Shown: in pieces, positions 18,489 to 27,307 of the stretch | Layout: every line of letters starts with the position of its first letter | Numbering within the stretch: the stretch's first letter is position 1 | NCBI GenBank assembly: GCA_050262155.1 | Contig: CP189843.1 | Coordinates: forward strand, 1,054,001 to 1,118,000 | DNA: 64,000 nt | Direction: 5' to 3' | Source of the DNA: Parvimonas sp000223315 | GTDB taxonomy: Bacteria > Bacillota > Clostridia > Tissierellales > Peptoniphilaceae | The notes under the pieces: model-generated | The model's database searches: none | What the model was told of the DNA's origin: nothing | The model's input: the letters and a program-made list of their open reading frames with translations, nothing else | Translations under genes and position numbers: made by a program

Positions 18489-20271
18489 TATTTACATCAT
18501 ATTCCTTACTTTGAATTTCATTTATTTTACTATATATTCCATTTTTCTTTATTAACTCACTATGTGTACCACTTTCAACTATCTTTCCTGCGTCCATAAC
18601 AATTATATTATCACAATTAGTTATAGTTGAAATTCTGTGAGAGATAAAAATAGAAGTAAATTTTCTATCCATTGACTTAAGTGCATTATTTATCTTTAAA
18701 TCCGTATTCATATCGACAGCACTTAAACTGTCATCTAAAATCAATACTTCAAAAGGCTTTAACAAACTTCTGGCAATGGAAATTCTCTGCTTTTGTCCAC
18801 CTGAAAGATTTACACCGTTGTCAATTACTACAGTTTCATATTTAGATGAAAAATTCAAAATCTCATTATGTATAGATGAAATTTTAGTAGCATTATAAAT
18901 AGAATTTTCATCAATATCATTATTTACAATTTTTATATTATCCAAAATTGACATATTAAAAAGTTCGCTATCCTGCATAATTGCAGAGATTTTTTCTCTA
19001 ATATATCTTTTATTTATCTCTTTTATATTTATTCCGTCGATTAAAATTTCTCCACTCGTAGCTTCAAAAAATCCAAGTAAAAGATAAACTATCATACTTT
19101 TACCACTTCCGGTAGAGCCGATAACTCCAAGACTTTCTCCTGCATTTACAACGAAACTTATATTATCCAAAATAATATTATCATTAACTTTTAAGCTAAC
19201 ATTTTTAAATTCAATCTTTTCAGAAAAAGATACATCTCTTATGCCATAATCATAATCCTCTTCAGGCAAATCCAAGACTTCATAAATTCTAGAAATAGAA
19301 ACACTCGCTTTAGCCATATCGCTAAGCAATTGTCCCATCTGTCTAATTGGCCAAATAATCATATTTATATAGATAACAAAGGCAATTAAATCTCCGAAAT
19401 TCATCTTACCTGTAATAGTTTCATATCCTCCAACTACCAAAATTACTGCAAGTTGTAGGAAAGTTAAAAAGTCATTCACTGCTCTAAATCTAGCAAAAGT
19501 CTTCATAAAATTATTTTGAGTTATATTAAATTCTTCGTTTTTTTCTCTAAAGCGATTTAAAATATAATCTTCTCTATTAAATGCTTTTATAACCCTTATA
19601 TTAAATAAAACTTCTTTTATAAAAACCATCAGTTTACTTTCTGCTTCATCTGTCTTTTTGAAAATTTCACCGATTTTTTTATAAAAAACATAAGATAAAA
19701 CAGAAATGACAAGACAAAGACTTATACTTATCATTGCAAGTTTAAAATTAATCAAAGACATAACGATAATTACCAGAATAATTGTCGCAATAGATCCAAA
19801 AGCATTGACAAGTTGAGCTGCAAAAAGTTTTCTTACAGTTTCAATATCTGAAGAACTCCTTTGAATTAAATCTCCTGTAGAATACTCTTTCAAACATCTT
19901 ATATCTATATTTAAAAATTTATTATACATTTTTTCTTTTAAATTAAAAATTAAATTTTCACAGGCAACATTAGAATAATAATTCCTCAAAAATATAAAAA
20001 TACAACTGATTCCTGTTAAAATAACTATTACAAAAGCTAATATGTATATATTTCCTCTAAGAAAATCTCTACCGCCTATAAGATTAACGGCCTTTCTTAA
20101 AATATCGTATTTGTACTCCTTATTTCCAATTATTGAATCTACAGTAATCATAATTACAATAGGTGTCATTCCGGAAAAAATTTGTATAAAAATTGTTGAA
20201 ATCATAGAAAGAAAATAAGTCAATCTATTATTTTTCAAAATCTTCCAAAAAAGTTTAATTTCTTTCAACAT
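18481..20271 (-). CDS. ABC exporter half-transporter (first of pair)
   Basis: A 596-residue half-transporter: membrane domain to about residue 330, then Walker A GSTGSGKSMIVYLL, signature LSGGQKQRISIA and Walker B VLILDDSLSA. The residue after the Walker B aspartate is Asp rather than Glu, which marks a degenerate catalytic site typical of one subunit in heterodimeric exporters. The partner encoded next has the normal Glu. The gene begins 107 bases from the divergent Ntn hydrolase. Confidence 0.92.
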   Translation of the reverse strand: MLKEIKLFWKILKNNRLTYFLSMISTIFIQIFSGMTPIVIMITVDSIIGNKEYKYDILRKAVNLIGGRDFLRGNIYILAFVIVILTGISCIFIFLRNYYSNVACENLIFNLKEKMYNKFLNIDIRCLKEYSTGDLIQRSSSDIETVRKLFAAQLVNAFGSIATIILVIIVMSLINFKLAMISISLCLVISVLSYVFYKKIGEIFKKTDEAESKLMVFIKEVLFNIRVIKAFNREDYILNRFREKNEEFNITQNNFMKTFARFRAVNDFLTFLQLAVILVVGGYETITGKMNFGDLIAFVIYINMIIWPIRQMGQLLSDMAKASVSISRIYEVLDLPEEDYDYGIRDVSFSEKIEFKNVSLKVNDNIILDNISFVVNAGESLGVIGSTGSGKSMIVYLLLGFFEATSGEILIDGINIKEINKRYIREKISAIMQDSELFNMSILDNIKIVNNDIDENSIYNATKISSIHNEILNFSSKYETVVIDNGVNLSGGQKQRISIARSLLKPFEVLILDDSLSAVDMNTDLKINNALKSMDRKFTSIFISHRISTITNCDNIIVMDAGKIVESGTHSELIKKNGIYSKINEIQSKEYDVNNE

Positions 20272-20331
20272 ATCACCTCAAAACATACTTACTTATATTT
20301 TAATCTAAATTAGACAAAAAGGCAAATTTAT

Positions 20332-20360
20332 TTGGATTTCTAAAGTTTTTTTGTTATAAT
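20332..20360 (+). promoter_or_regulatory. Promoter of the Ntn hydrolase gene
   Basis: TTGGAT at 20332-20337 and TATAAT at 20355-20360 are separated by 17 bases. The predicted start of transcription leaves a very short leader with the AGAGGTG ribosome binding site. Confidence 0.6.
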
Positions 20361-20378
20361 ACTTTAAGAGGTGATTTT

Positions 20379-21266
20379 ATGTGCACAACTTTTTCTATTT
20401 TTAGAAATGGAGAAACACTACTTGGAAGAACTATGGATTTAAGAGCGTATCACAAATATGAATTTAAGTTCTTTCCTAAAAATTTTAACTATGAAGAAGA
20501 TGTTTTTGGAAACAAATTATATACTAAATACAAAATTATGGGTGCAACTTTTAGATATTATGACCATTTAATTGACGGAATAAACGAAAAAGGTCTTTTA
20601 GGCTGTACCAACTCCTTTAGAAATGCAATAAATTTCAAAAGCGAGCCTATGAATTCAAAATTAAATTTAACATCTACAAAACTTTTAAATGTATTTTTAA
20701 CAAATTGTGAAACCCTTGAAGATATAAAAAATTTGGCTCCGAATATATACATTGTAGAAAAATCTCTTGTTGATGAAAATAACTACTCAAGACATTATCA
20801 TTATATGTTTACAGACAAAAATAATAAGAGTTTAATTGTAGAAATTGAAAATGGAAATTTAAAAGTTTACGAAAATGAATACAATATAATGACTAACAGT
20901 CCAAGTTTTACAAAGCATATCAGAAATTTAAAAAAATATTTAGAAAAAAGAGAATTAAAGGGAAATATTTTCACTCCTACAAAAAGATTTATAAGAGCAT
21001 ACATAGAGTTGGAAAATTTAAAAGATAAAAATTTTTCGAAAAGTAACGAAAATATTCTATTTAGTTCTTTAAAAAAATTTACAATTAATAAAACAGACTT
21101 GGAAAATCTTCCAGAAGATTCACAAAATATAACCCTTTACTATTCCGTATCAAATGCAAAAACTTTAAAATATTATTTCAAATATACAAATTTAGAAAAT
21201 ATAAATTCTTTTTCATTTGACGACTTCAAAGAGGAAAATAGTAAAACAACAGTTCAATTTATTTAA
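20379..21266 (+). CDS. Linear amide C-N hydrolase (choloylglycine hydrolase/penicillin V acylase type)
   Basis: A 295-residue Ntn hydrolase. The protein begins MCTTFSIF, so removal of Met exposes Cys2 as the N-terminal nucleophile; GRTMDLRAY follows with the conserved Arg and Asp. Family members hydrolyse bile-salt conjugates, penicillin V or N-acyl homoserine lactones and other amides. The sequence does not discriminate among these, and I would not call it bile salt hydrolase. There is no signal peptide. It is monocistronic between two terminator or promoter boundaries. Confidence 0.85.
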   Translation: MCTTFSIFRNGETLLGRTMDLRAYHKYEFKFFPKNFNYEEDVFGNKLYTKYKIMGATFRYYDHLIDGINEKGLLGCTNSFRNAINFKSEPMNSKLNLTSTKLLNVFLTNCETLEDIKNLAPNIYIVEKSLVDENNYSRHYHYMFTDKNNKSLIVEIENGNLKVYENEYNIMTNSPSFTKHIRNLKKYLEKRELKGNIFTPTKRFIRAYIELENLKDKNFSKSNENILFSSLKKFTINKTDLENLPEDSQNITLYYSVSNAKTLKYYFKYTNLENINSFSFDDFKEENSKTTVQFI

Positions 21267-21270
21267 TGAA

Positions 21271-21301
21271 AAAATGACTTTACAAAATGTAAAGTCATTT
21301 T
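21271..21301. terminator. Bidirectional terminator
   Basis: A perfect 14-bp stem with a three-base loop lies between the convergent hydrolase and DUF4230 genes, with A/T tracts on both flanks. Confidence 0.88.
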
Positions 21302-21317
21302 AAATTTATTTAAAATT

Positions 21318-21932
21318 TTATTCAAATACTATTTTATAATTTTCTTTTATTTCCTTTGTAGTATTTAGGAGATCTGTAATAACTTTCTTTGCAACCTCAT
21401 TTGACTGTTCAAAAACTCCGCTTTCTCTTGCATTAGCTTCTGCATTTTCCTTACCATTTTGAGTGAACTCTGCATAGTCACCAACTTTAACCGGATTAAA
21501 AATAGAATTTTTTTCATCATAAACTTTTATGGATTTCATATCCAACTCATTTGATAATATTTTGGATTCAGGCAAAGTAACTTTTATAGTTTTATTAGCA
21601 TTATCAACCTCAACCTTAGTTTCAGACAAATCTATTCCAATTTTCAAAACACCTGTATAAGTTACTATAAAACTGGATTTTGTAAATGGTAACTTAATAT
21701 TAAATAATGTATTCCAATCTTCTCTACTAGCTAATTCTTTGTACTTATACTGAATAGTAGCTAATTCTTTCAATTCTTTAACCTGTACTCCTATAGTTTC
21801 ATTAGTTATTTTAGCTTTCCCATTATCTGTTCTGAACCAAAAATAAGTTCCTCCTCCAACTATTATAATCAATAGTAAAACCATTGGCATAGAAACAGCT
21901 TTTTTTGAAAAATTCTTCAAAGTATTTTTCAT
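21318..21932 (-). CDS. DUF4230 membrane-anchored protein
   Basis: A 204-residue protein. One N-terminal membrane helix (MPMVLLLIIIVGGGTYFWF) is followed by an external domain that matches the DUF4230 family pattern: KELKELATIQYKYKEL, then GVLKIGIDLS, then a C-terminal helix with ANAREMSG-like residues. I chose ATG 21932 because AGGAGGA lies eight bases upstream; the longer 21971 start falls inside the promoter. The function is unknown. Its promoter contains a (TA)10 tract between the -35 and -10 elements, suggesting variable expression. Confidence 0.8.
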   Translation of the reverse strand: MKNTLKNFSKKAVSMPMVLLLIIIVGGGTYFWFRTDNGKAKITNETIGVQVKELKELATIQYKYKELASREDWNTLFNIKLPFTKSSFIVTYTGVLKIGIDLSETKVEVDNANKTIKVTLPESKILSNELDMKSIKVYDEKNSIFNPVKVGDYAEFTQNGKENAEANARESGVFEQSNEVAKKVITDLLNTTKEIKENYKIVFE

Positions 21933-21969
21933 TTTAATAATCCTCCTAAATAAATATAATAACGTAACC

Positions 21970-22000
21970 ATTATATATATATATATATATAGGATGTCAA
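21970..22000 (-). promoter_or_regulatory. Promoter with a (TA)10 spacer tract
   Basis: On the minus strand TTGACA (21995-22000) and TATAAT (21970-21975) are perfect consensus elements. The 19-base spacer is almost entirely made of TA repeats; the full (TA)10 tract is 21972-21991 and includes part of the -10. Loss of one TA unit would give the optimal 17-base spacing. This is the layout of slipped-strand phase-variable promoters such as the hif fimbrial promoters of Haemophilus influenzae. Confidence 0.75.
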
Positions 22001-22021
22001 GTATTTTTTTATTCCATAATT

Positions 22022-22051
22022 AAAAAAGCGAATAAATTATACTTTATTCGC
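22022..22051 (-). terminator. Intrinsic terminator overlapping the whiA end
   Basis: A perfect 9-bp stem (GCGAATAAA and its complement) with a six-base loop and T6 tract. The whiA stop codon at 22037 lies within the hairpin. Confidence 0.85.
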
Positions 22052-22960
22052 CATATCCATTATTTTTTTGAATCTATGATTTACTCCAGACTTACTGATT
22101 TTTAAAATCTCTGCCAATTCCTTTAATGAATAGGTTGGATTTTTTAATCTCAATTCGCAAAGTTCAAGTAAATTTTTATCTATATTTTTTTTACCATATC
22201 TCTTATAAAGTTTGTTTATTGCATCAATTTGAGCAAAAGCGGTATTTAAAGTTTTATCCAGATTTGCAGTTTCACAATTTGTAAGTCTATTGGTATTATT
22301 CTTTATTTCCTTTATCATCTTGGTTTCTTCAAACTTAAACAAACTATTTACAGTTTCAACAAGTGAAAGAAAATCTGAAATCATCTCGCTGTCTTTTATA
22401 TATACGATATATTGACCTTTTTTTTCAAGACTTTTTGCCTTTATTCCAAATACCCTCAAATATTTTATAACAAGTTTTGCCAATTCTTCAGAATTCAAAG
22501 TGAATTCCAAATGGTAACTTTTGTCCGGATTGGCTATTGAACCCGCTCCCAAAAAAATTCCACATAAAAAGTTTTTAATAAAATTTTTACTTTTTGTTGA
22601 ATCTTCATATAAATCATCTTTTGGAAAAAGACTATCCAAATCAGAGAAAAAAGTATCTCCTAAAAATCTTCTCGAAATTTCTTCATCTTCTATTACAATT
22701 TTATATACATTATTCTTTCTTAAATTTGAAATCTTGGAAACTATGATTTTCCCATCATAAGAATATAAAAATTTAAAAAGTTTAAAAATTCTTCTTATAA
22801 TTGAATTATTTGTAGTTTCAAAACGAATTATAAAAGCAAAATTACTGAAAACTATTGTTCCATTAGTTCTTATGAAAGCAGAAAGCTCAGAAATAGCAGA
22901 CTCCCTTTCTACTATTTCTCTTCTTGAAAGTTCATTTTTTAAATCAGTTGAAAAAGCCAT
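22037..22960 (-). CDS. whiA: WhiA-type DNA-binding protein
   Basis: A 307-residue WhiA protein with an N-terminal LAGLIDADG-like region (FLCGIFLGAGSIANPDKSYHL at about residues 130-150) and a C-terminal helix-turn-helix (SLKELAEILKISKSGVNHRF). WhiA is a conserved Gram-positive DNA-binding protein linked to division and chromosome segregation, and to sporulation in actinomycetes. The start overlaps the stop of the Nudix gene by one base (TAATG). The rapZ-yvcK genes that often precede whiA in Firmicutes are absent here. Confidence 0.93.
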   Translation of the reverse strand: MAFSTDLKNELSRREIVERESAISELSAFIRTNGTIVFSNFAFIIRFETTNNSIIRRIFKLFKFLYSYDGKIIVSKISNLRKNNVYKIVIEDEEISRRFLGDTFFSDLDSLFPKDDLYEDSTKSKNFIKNFLCGIFLGAGSIANPDKSYHLEFTLNSEELAKLVIKYLRVFGIKAKSLEKKGQYIVYIKDSEMISDFLSLVETVNSLFKFEETKMIKEIKNNTNRLTNCETANLDKTLNTAFAQIDAINKLYKRYGKKNIDKNLLELCELRLKNPTYSLKELAEILKISKSGVNHRFKKIMDMANKV

Positions 22961-23373
22961 TATCTTCTCTTTCTCTTTTCATAAAAATAATTTGCACTCT
23001 TTAACATATTTCTTTCAGCATCATGCTTTACTAATTTCATAGCCTTATCATACGGTAAAAATATTGCTTCTACAAAGCCTTCCTCTCTCTGTGGAATTAA
23101 ATTCAAATCTTCAGGCTCCATATAAAAATAATGAACTGTTTTTTTCACCTTTTCACCGTCATTATGTTGATAATCATATTTTACAAATCCCAAATACTTT
23201 ATAATTCTGGCTTTTATTCCGGATTCTTCTTGAACTTCTCTAATAGCGGCAATCTCTTTAGTTTCATTATTTTCAAGTCTTCCTTTCGGTAAAACCCATT
23301 CATTGCTAAATTTCTTTAACAACAGAAATTCACCATTATGAATTACAACTCCACCGGCACTAACTTCTAGCAT
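22960..23373 (-). CDS. Nudix hydrolase
   Basis: A 137-residue Nudix protein with the complete box GRLENNETKEIAAIREVQEE followed by SGI, giving the metal-binding REVQEE. Such proteins hydrolyse nucleoside diphosphates linked to another group (for example Ap4A or oxidised nucleotides). Substrate is not evident. It is translationally coupled to whiA; a Nudix gene near whiA is common in Firmicutes. Confidence 0.9.
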   Translation of the reverse strand: MLEVSAGGVVIHNGEFLLLKKFSNEWVLPKGRLENNETKEIAAIREVQEESGIKARIIKYLGFVKYDYQHNDGEKVKKTVHYFYMEPEDLNLIPQREEGFVEAIFLPYDKAMKLVKHDAERNMLKSANYFYEKRKRR

Positions 23374-23525
23374 AATCCCTCCTATTGTCTTTTCACTTAT
23401 CTTCCTAATATTATAACACGAATTTAATGTACATTCAATTTATATAGTCAAAGTAATTAATTCAAGTTAAATTATATTTTATTCCCGAAAAATATAAACA
23501 ATTATGCAATAGAACTGTATTATAT

Positions 23526-23555
23526 TTGATTATCTAAGAAGAATTATGATATAAT
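23526..23555 (+). promoter_or_regulatory. Promoter of ychF
   Basis: TTGATT at 23526-23531 and TATAAT at 23550-23555, spacer 18 bases, about 50 bases before the start codon. Confidence 0.6.
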
Positions 23556-23603
23556 ATGTCTTGTGTATTTTAGATTAAAAAGATTGTCAAAAGGAGATTA
23601 TAA

Positions 23604-24698
23604 ATGAAATTAGGAATAGTTGGACTACCAAATGTTGGTAAAAGTACATTATTTAATGCAATTACAAAAGCGGGAGCTGAATCTGCAAATTATCCTTTCT
23701 GTACTATAGATCCTAATGTAGGACTTGTAAATGTACCCGATGAAAGATTAAATAAATTGACAGAACTTTACAATTCAAAAAGAACAATACCTGCAGTTAT
23801 AGAATTTTATGATATTGCAGGACTTGTAAAAGGAGCAAGTAAAGGCGAAGGTCTTGGAAATAAATTCTTATCTCATATCAGAGAAGTTGATGCGATAGTT
23901 GAAGTTATAAGATGTTTTGAAGATGAAAATATTGTCCATGTAGACGGAGAAGTTAATCCTCTAAGAGATGTTGAAACTATCAACTTGGAACTTATATTAT
24001 CAGATCTTGAACTAGTTGAAAAAAGATTAGAAAAAGCCAGAAAGTCCTTAAAGGGTAATAAGAGTTTCCAAGAAGAAGTTGACCTTTTGGAAAAAATATT
24101 ACCTGTTTTGGAAGAAGGAAAATCTATAAGAACTTTAAATTTTGATGATAACGAAAAAGCAATTTTGAAAAACTTTTCTCTTCTTAGTGTAAAGCCTATA
24201 ATTTATGTTGCAAATGTAAATGAAGACGATATGCTTGACGATGGAAAAAGTAATGAATATGTAAAAGTATTAGATGATTTTGCAAAAAAAGAAAATTCAG
24301 GTATTGTAGTTATTAGTGCTCAAATAGAAAAAGAAATTTCCGAACTTGAAGAAGATGAACAAATTGAATTTTTAAATGATTTAGGTATATCTGAAAGCGG
24401 AGTTTCAAAATTAATTAAAGAAAGCTACAATCTTTTAGGACTTATGAGCTTTTTAACAGCAGGACCGGAAGAAACAAGAGCTTGGACTATTAAAATAGGA
24501 ACAAGTGCAGTAAATGCCGCGGGAAAAATACATTCAGATATTCAAAGGGGATTTATAAGAGCTGAAATTGTAAATTATGATGATCTAATTTCTCTAGGAA
24601 GCATGGTTGCCGCAAGAGAAAAAGGTCTTGTAAGACTTGAAGGAAAAGAATATATTATGCAAGATGGAGATGTAGTTTACTTTAGATTTAATGTTTAA
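23604..24698 (+). CDS. ychF: Obg-like ATPase YchF
   Basis: A 364-residue YchF/OLA1 protein: P-loop GLPNVGKSTLFNAITKAG at residues 6-23, a coiled-coil insertion (about 130-200) and a C-terminal TGS domain (HSDIQRGFIRAEIVNYDDL). YchF binds ATP rather than GTP and associates with ribosomes; it has been linked to oxidative stress responses. The gene is monocistronic with its own promoter and terminator. Confidence 0.96.
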   Translation: MKLGIVGLPNVGKSTLFNAITKAGAESANYPFCTIDPNVGLVNVPDERLNKLTELYNSKRTIPAVIEFYDIAGLVKGASKGEGLGNKFLSHIREVDAIVEVIRCFEDENIVHVDGEVNPLRDVETINLELILSDLELVEKRLEKARKSLKGNKSFQEEVDLLEKILPVLEEGKSIRTLNFDDNEKAILKNFSLLSVKPIIYVANVNEDDMLDDGKSNEYVKVLDDFAKKENSGIVVISAQIEKEISELEEDEQIEFLNDLGISESGVSKLIKESYNLLGLMSFLTAGPEETRAWTIKIGTSAVNAAGKIHSDIQRGFIRAEIVNYDDLISLGSMVAAREKGLVRLEGKEYIMQDGDVVYFRFNV

Positions 24699-24713
24699 AA
24701 GTTAATTAAGACT

Positions 24714-24748
24714 AAAAAGACTGCGCAATTAAAAACACAGTCTTTTTT
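24714..24748. terminator. Terminator between ychF and the ABC operon
   Basis: A 10-bp stem (AAAAAGACTG and its complement) with a 14-base loop and T tract after ychF. It may also stop the convergent ABC operon. Confidence 0.75.
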
Positions 24749-24763
24749 GTGAAATAATAAATA

Positions 24764-25831
24764 TTATTTTCCTAAAATACTTTTTACTTCTTCGTCTTTT
24801 AACTCATAGTTATAAAATAATTTATAAAATTCTTTTACTTCTTTTTCCATATCATATTTATAAATATCCGGATATACTAAATTACCAAGCCATTTCATTC
24901 CAATTACTCTATTAACTGCAGGTGGTCTTCCGAAGAAGTTATATGGTCCACTAGGAGCATAGAAAACTTTATTTTCCTTTACAGCTTTTAAAGTTTTAAA
25001 AGTTTCTTCTCCTTTAATTTGTTCAGCTAATTCTTTTGATTCAAAAACTAAGAAATCAGGATTTGCTTCTGATAATTTTTCAAAAGGAATTTCGTTTCCT
25101 GAACCACCTTGGACTTTTTCTACAGTAATTGCATTTTGAGCTCCGATAAATTCAATAATATCAGCGTGAATAGATCCTTTTGCATTTGCAAATAATCCTG
25201 TTTTTCCACCACCATAGTAAACTTTTTTAACATCTTTTATCTTTGCCTTATTTTCTTCAATTTCCTTATATGTCTTTTTAATATATTCTGAAAGCTCTTT
25301 TCCTCTTTCTTTATTTCCTAAAACTTCAGCAAGTCTATCAAAAGCTTCCGGTAATTTATCTAAAGATAATTCTATAAAGACTACAGGAATCTTTAATTGC
25401 TCTTGTAATTTGTTTAAGTCTTCTTCAATTCCTTTTTTCTTTTCACCCATATCAATTATTACATCAGGTTTAGCATTAATAACAGCCTCCATATTAAGAT
25501 TTGCTTTCTTTCCATAGAACGCTCCAAATTCAGGCAAATTTTTCAACTCATCAGATATATACTTTTCTGTACTCTTTGAAAATTTTGATGCTACACCAAC
25601 TAATTTATTCGGTTCAAAAATATGCAACATAACTTGTGCAGGATTTCCTGATGGAGCAACTCTTGTAATGTTTTGTTTTAAAGTAACTTCTCTTCCCAAG
25701 TCATCTTTAAAAACTCTAGTTTCGTTCTTTGTCTCTGTTTGTTCATTTTTCTTTTCAGCAGGTTTCGAACAAGCTGTAAAAAGAAGTCCGAAAGTTAAAC
25801 AAAGAGCTAAAATTCTCTTAAATTTTTTCAT
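24764..25831 (-). CDS. Iron/cobalamin-type ABC transporter substrate-binding lipoprotein
   Basis: A 355-residue lipoprotein with signal peptide and lipobox LFTACS (Cys at about residue 21). The mature part is a cluster A-II/FecB-like periplasmic-binding fold, with KPDVIIDMGEKKKG and HADIIEFIGAQNA. Such proteins bind ferric siderophores, haem, cobalamin or molybdate. It is the last gene of the operon permease-ATPase-methyltransferase-binding protein; its start overlaps the methyltransferase stop by four bases. The ligand is not resolved. Confidence 0.88.
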   Translation of the reverse strand: MKKFKRILALCLTFGLLFTACSKPAEKKNEQTETKNETRVFKDDLGREVTLKQNITRVAPSGNPAQVMLHIFEPNKLVGVASKFSKSTEKYISDELKNLPEFGAFYGKKANLNMEAVINAKPDVIIDMGEKKKGIEEDLNKLQEQLKIPVVFIELSLDKLPEAFDRLAEVLGNKERGKELSEYIKKTYKEIEENKAKIKDVKKVYYGGGKTGLFANAKGSIHADIIEFIGAQNAITVEKVQGGSGNEIPFEKLSEANPDFLVFESKELAEQIKGEETFKTLKAVKENKVFYAPSGPYNFFGRPPAVNRVIGMKWLGNLVYPDIYKYDMEKEVKEFYKLFYNYELKDEEVKSILGK

Positions 25832-26529
25832 ATTTCCTCCTTCTCCACCACTACAATGGCTGTATTTTTTGGTTTACAATAATATTTTTTAAAAATTTCC
25901 CCATTGTAATTGTAATCTATATCTTTTACATTAGATATCAAATTAATTCCTTTTTCGCCATACCATTTATTTAAGTACTTAATAACTTCTTTATCATCTT
26001 TTAACGGTTGACCAAATTCAAAAGTTTGTCTGTAAATTTTATAGGGAATTTTTCTATCATCTAAAAACTTACAAATATCTTGAATAGTATTTTTATTCGG
26101 ATTATGAACAATACTTTTTTCAACATCATTTCGTATTATTATCATCCTTTTAGTAAATAAGTTAAAAAAATTGTAAAAATAATCTTCAATATTTCCAAAA
26201 TGAGAAAATAAAATATTGTCTTTTTTACCAATTTTTTCTATAAGTTCTCCGTCATAACAATTAGAACAAATTGTATTGAAATTTTTAATTTTATTTTTTG
26301 AAATATTTTTTTCCAAAAGTTCTAAAACTTGCTCATCATAATCTACTCCGATTATATCACTGAAATAATCAGATAATTTCATAGGTAAAATACCTAATCC
26401 ACAACCGAAGTCAATAAGGCTTTCTCCTTTTGGAATGATTTTTTTGATTTCTAAAGTCATATTATCATGGTATTTAGTATATTCTGAAGCAACTAAATAC
26501 CATTTTATTCTATCTTCATTCCAAAACAT
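25828..26529 (-). CDS. Class I SAM-dependent methyltransferase embedded in an ABC uptake operon
   Basis: A 233-residue protein with the SAM-binding motif I ESLIDFGCGLGILPMKL at about residues 35-51 and motif II IIGVDYDEQVLELLE. I chose ATG 26529 because it is preceded by AAGGAGG and avoids a long overlap with the ATPase gene. A 14-base overlap remains. Its presence between the ATPase and binding-protein genes of an iron-type transporter is unusual and suggests a role linked to the imported ligand. No substrate can be inferred from sequence. Confidence 0.8.
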   Translation of the reverse strand: MFWNEDRIKWYLVASEYTKYHDNMTLEIKKIIPKGESLIDFGCGLGILPMKLSDYFSDIIGVDYDEQVLELLEKNISKNKIKNFNTICSNCYDGELIEKIGKKDNILFSHFGNIEDYFYNFFNLFTKRMIIIRNDVEKSIVHNPNKNTIQDICKFLDDRKIPYKIYRQTFEFGQPLKDDKEVIKYLNKWYGEKGINLISNVKDIDYNYNGEIFKKYYCKPKNTAIVVVEKEEI

Positions 26530-27307
26530 AATCGCGTCTAACCTCCTTATAATCAGGAATACAGAATTTTCCACTTTCAGTTTCAATTAAATTTATCGGA
26601 ACATTATATAGTTTTTCTAAAGTTTCCTTATTTAAAATAGAAATATCTCCAAATTGACTTTCCTTATTTTTCTTAACTATCAACACCTTATCTGCATAAG
26701 TTAAAGCATGATTAGGATTATGAGTAGTTATTAAAAATCCAATATTTTTTTTCTTCAATGAATTACAAATTTCCATTATCTTAAGCTGATTTCCATAATC
26801 CAAATTTGCTACCGGCTCATCCATAAAAATATAGTTATTAGCTTGTAACAATGCTCTTGCAATTAAAACAAGCTGTCTTTCTCCTCCGCTGATTTGTCTA
26901 TAGTTTTTATCTTTTAAATAAGAAATCCCTAAAGTTTGTAAAATTTCAACTGATTTTTTATAATCTTCCTTAGTTGTTTTATAGAAAAATCCGTCTTTTT
27001 TAGAATAATTTCCCATTAAAATAACATCAATAACTTTATAGTCAAATGCAGGAAAATGAATTTGTGGAATATATGAAATAAATCTTGAAAGTTTTTTACT
27101 TTTCAACAATTTTAAATTATTATCATCAATCAATACATTTCCATTTTTTATAGGAATAAGTTTTAAAAGTGCTTTTAAAAGAGTTGATTTTCCTGCACCA
27201 TTCTCCCCTAAAACGCAGATTATCTCTCCTTTGTTCAAAGAAAATTTAATATCCTTTAATATTTCATTTTTCCCATAAAAAACATTTAAATTCTTAACCT
27301 CTATCAT
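26516..27307 (-). CDS. ABC transporter ATP-binding protein (FecE/BtuD type)
   Basis: A 263-residue ATPase with Walker A LGENGAGKSTLLKALL, signature ISGGERQLVLIARAL, Walker B YIFMDEPVANLD and H-loop TTHNPNH. It overlaps the permease gene by 14 bases and the methyltransferase by 14 bases, forming one coupled operon. The family energises uptake of iron complexes or cobalamin. Confidence 0.93.
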   Translation of the reverse strand: MIEVKNLNVFYGKNEILKDIKFSLNKGEIICVLGENGAGKSTLLKALLKLIPIKNGNVLIDDNNLKLLKSKKLSRFISYIPQIHFPAFDYKVIDVILMGNYSKKDGFFYKTTKEDYKKSVEILQTLGISYLKDKNYRQISGGERQLVLIARALLQANNYIFMDEPVANLDYGNQLKIMEICNSLKKKNIGFLITTHNPNHALTYADKVLIVKKNKESQFGDISILNKETLEKLYNVPINLIETESGKFCIPDYKEVRRDYVLE

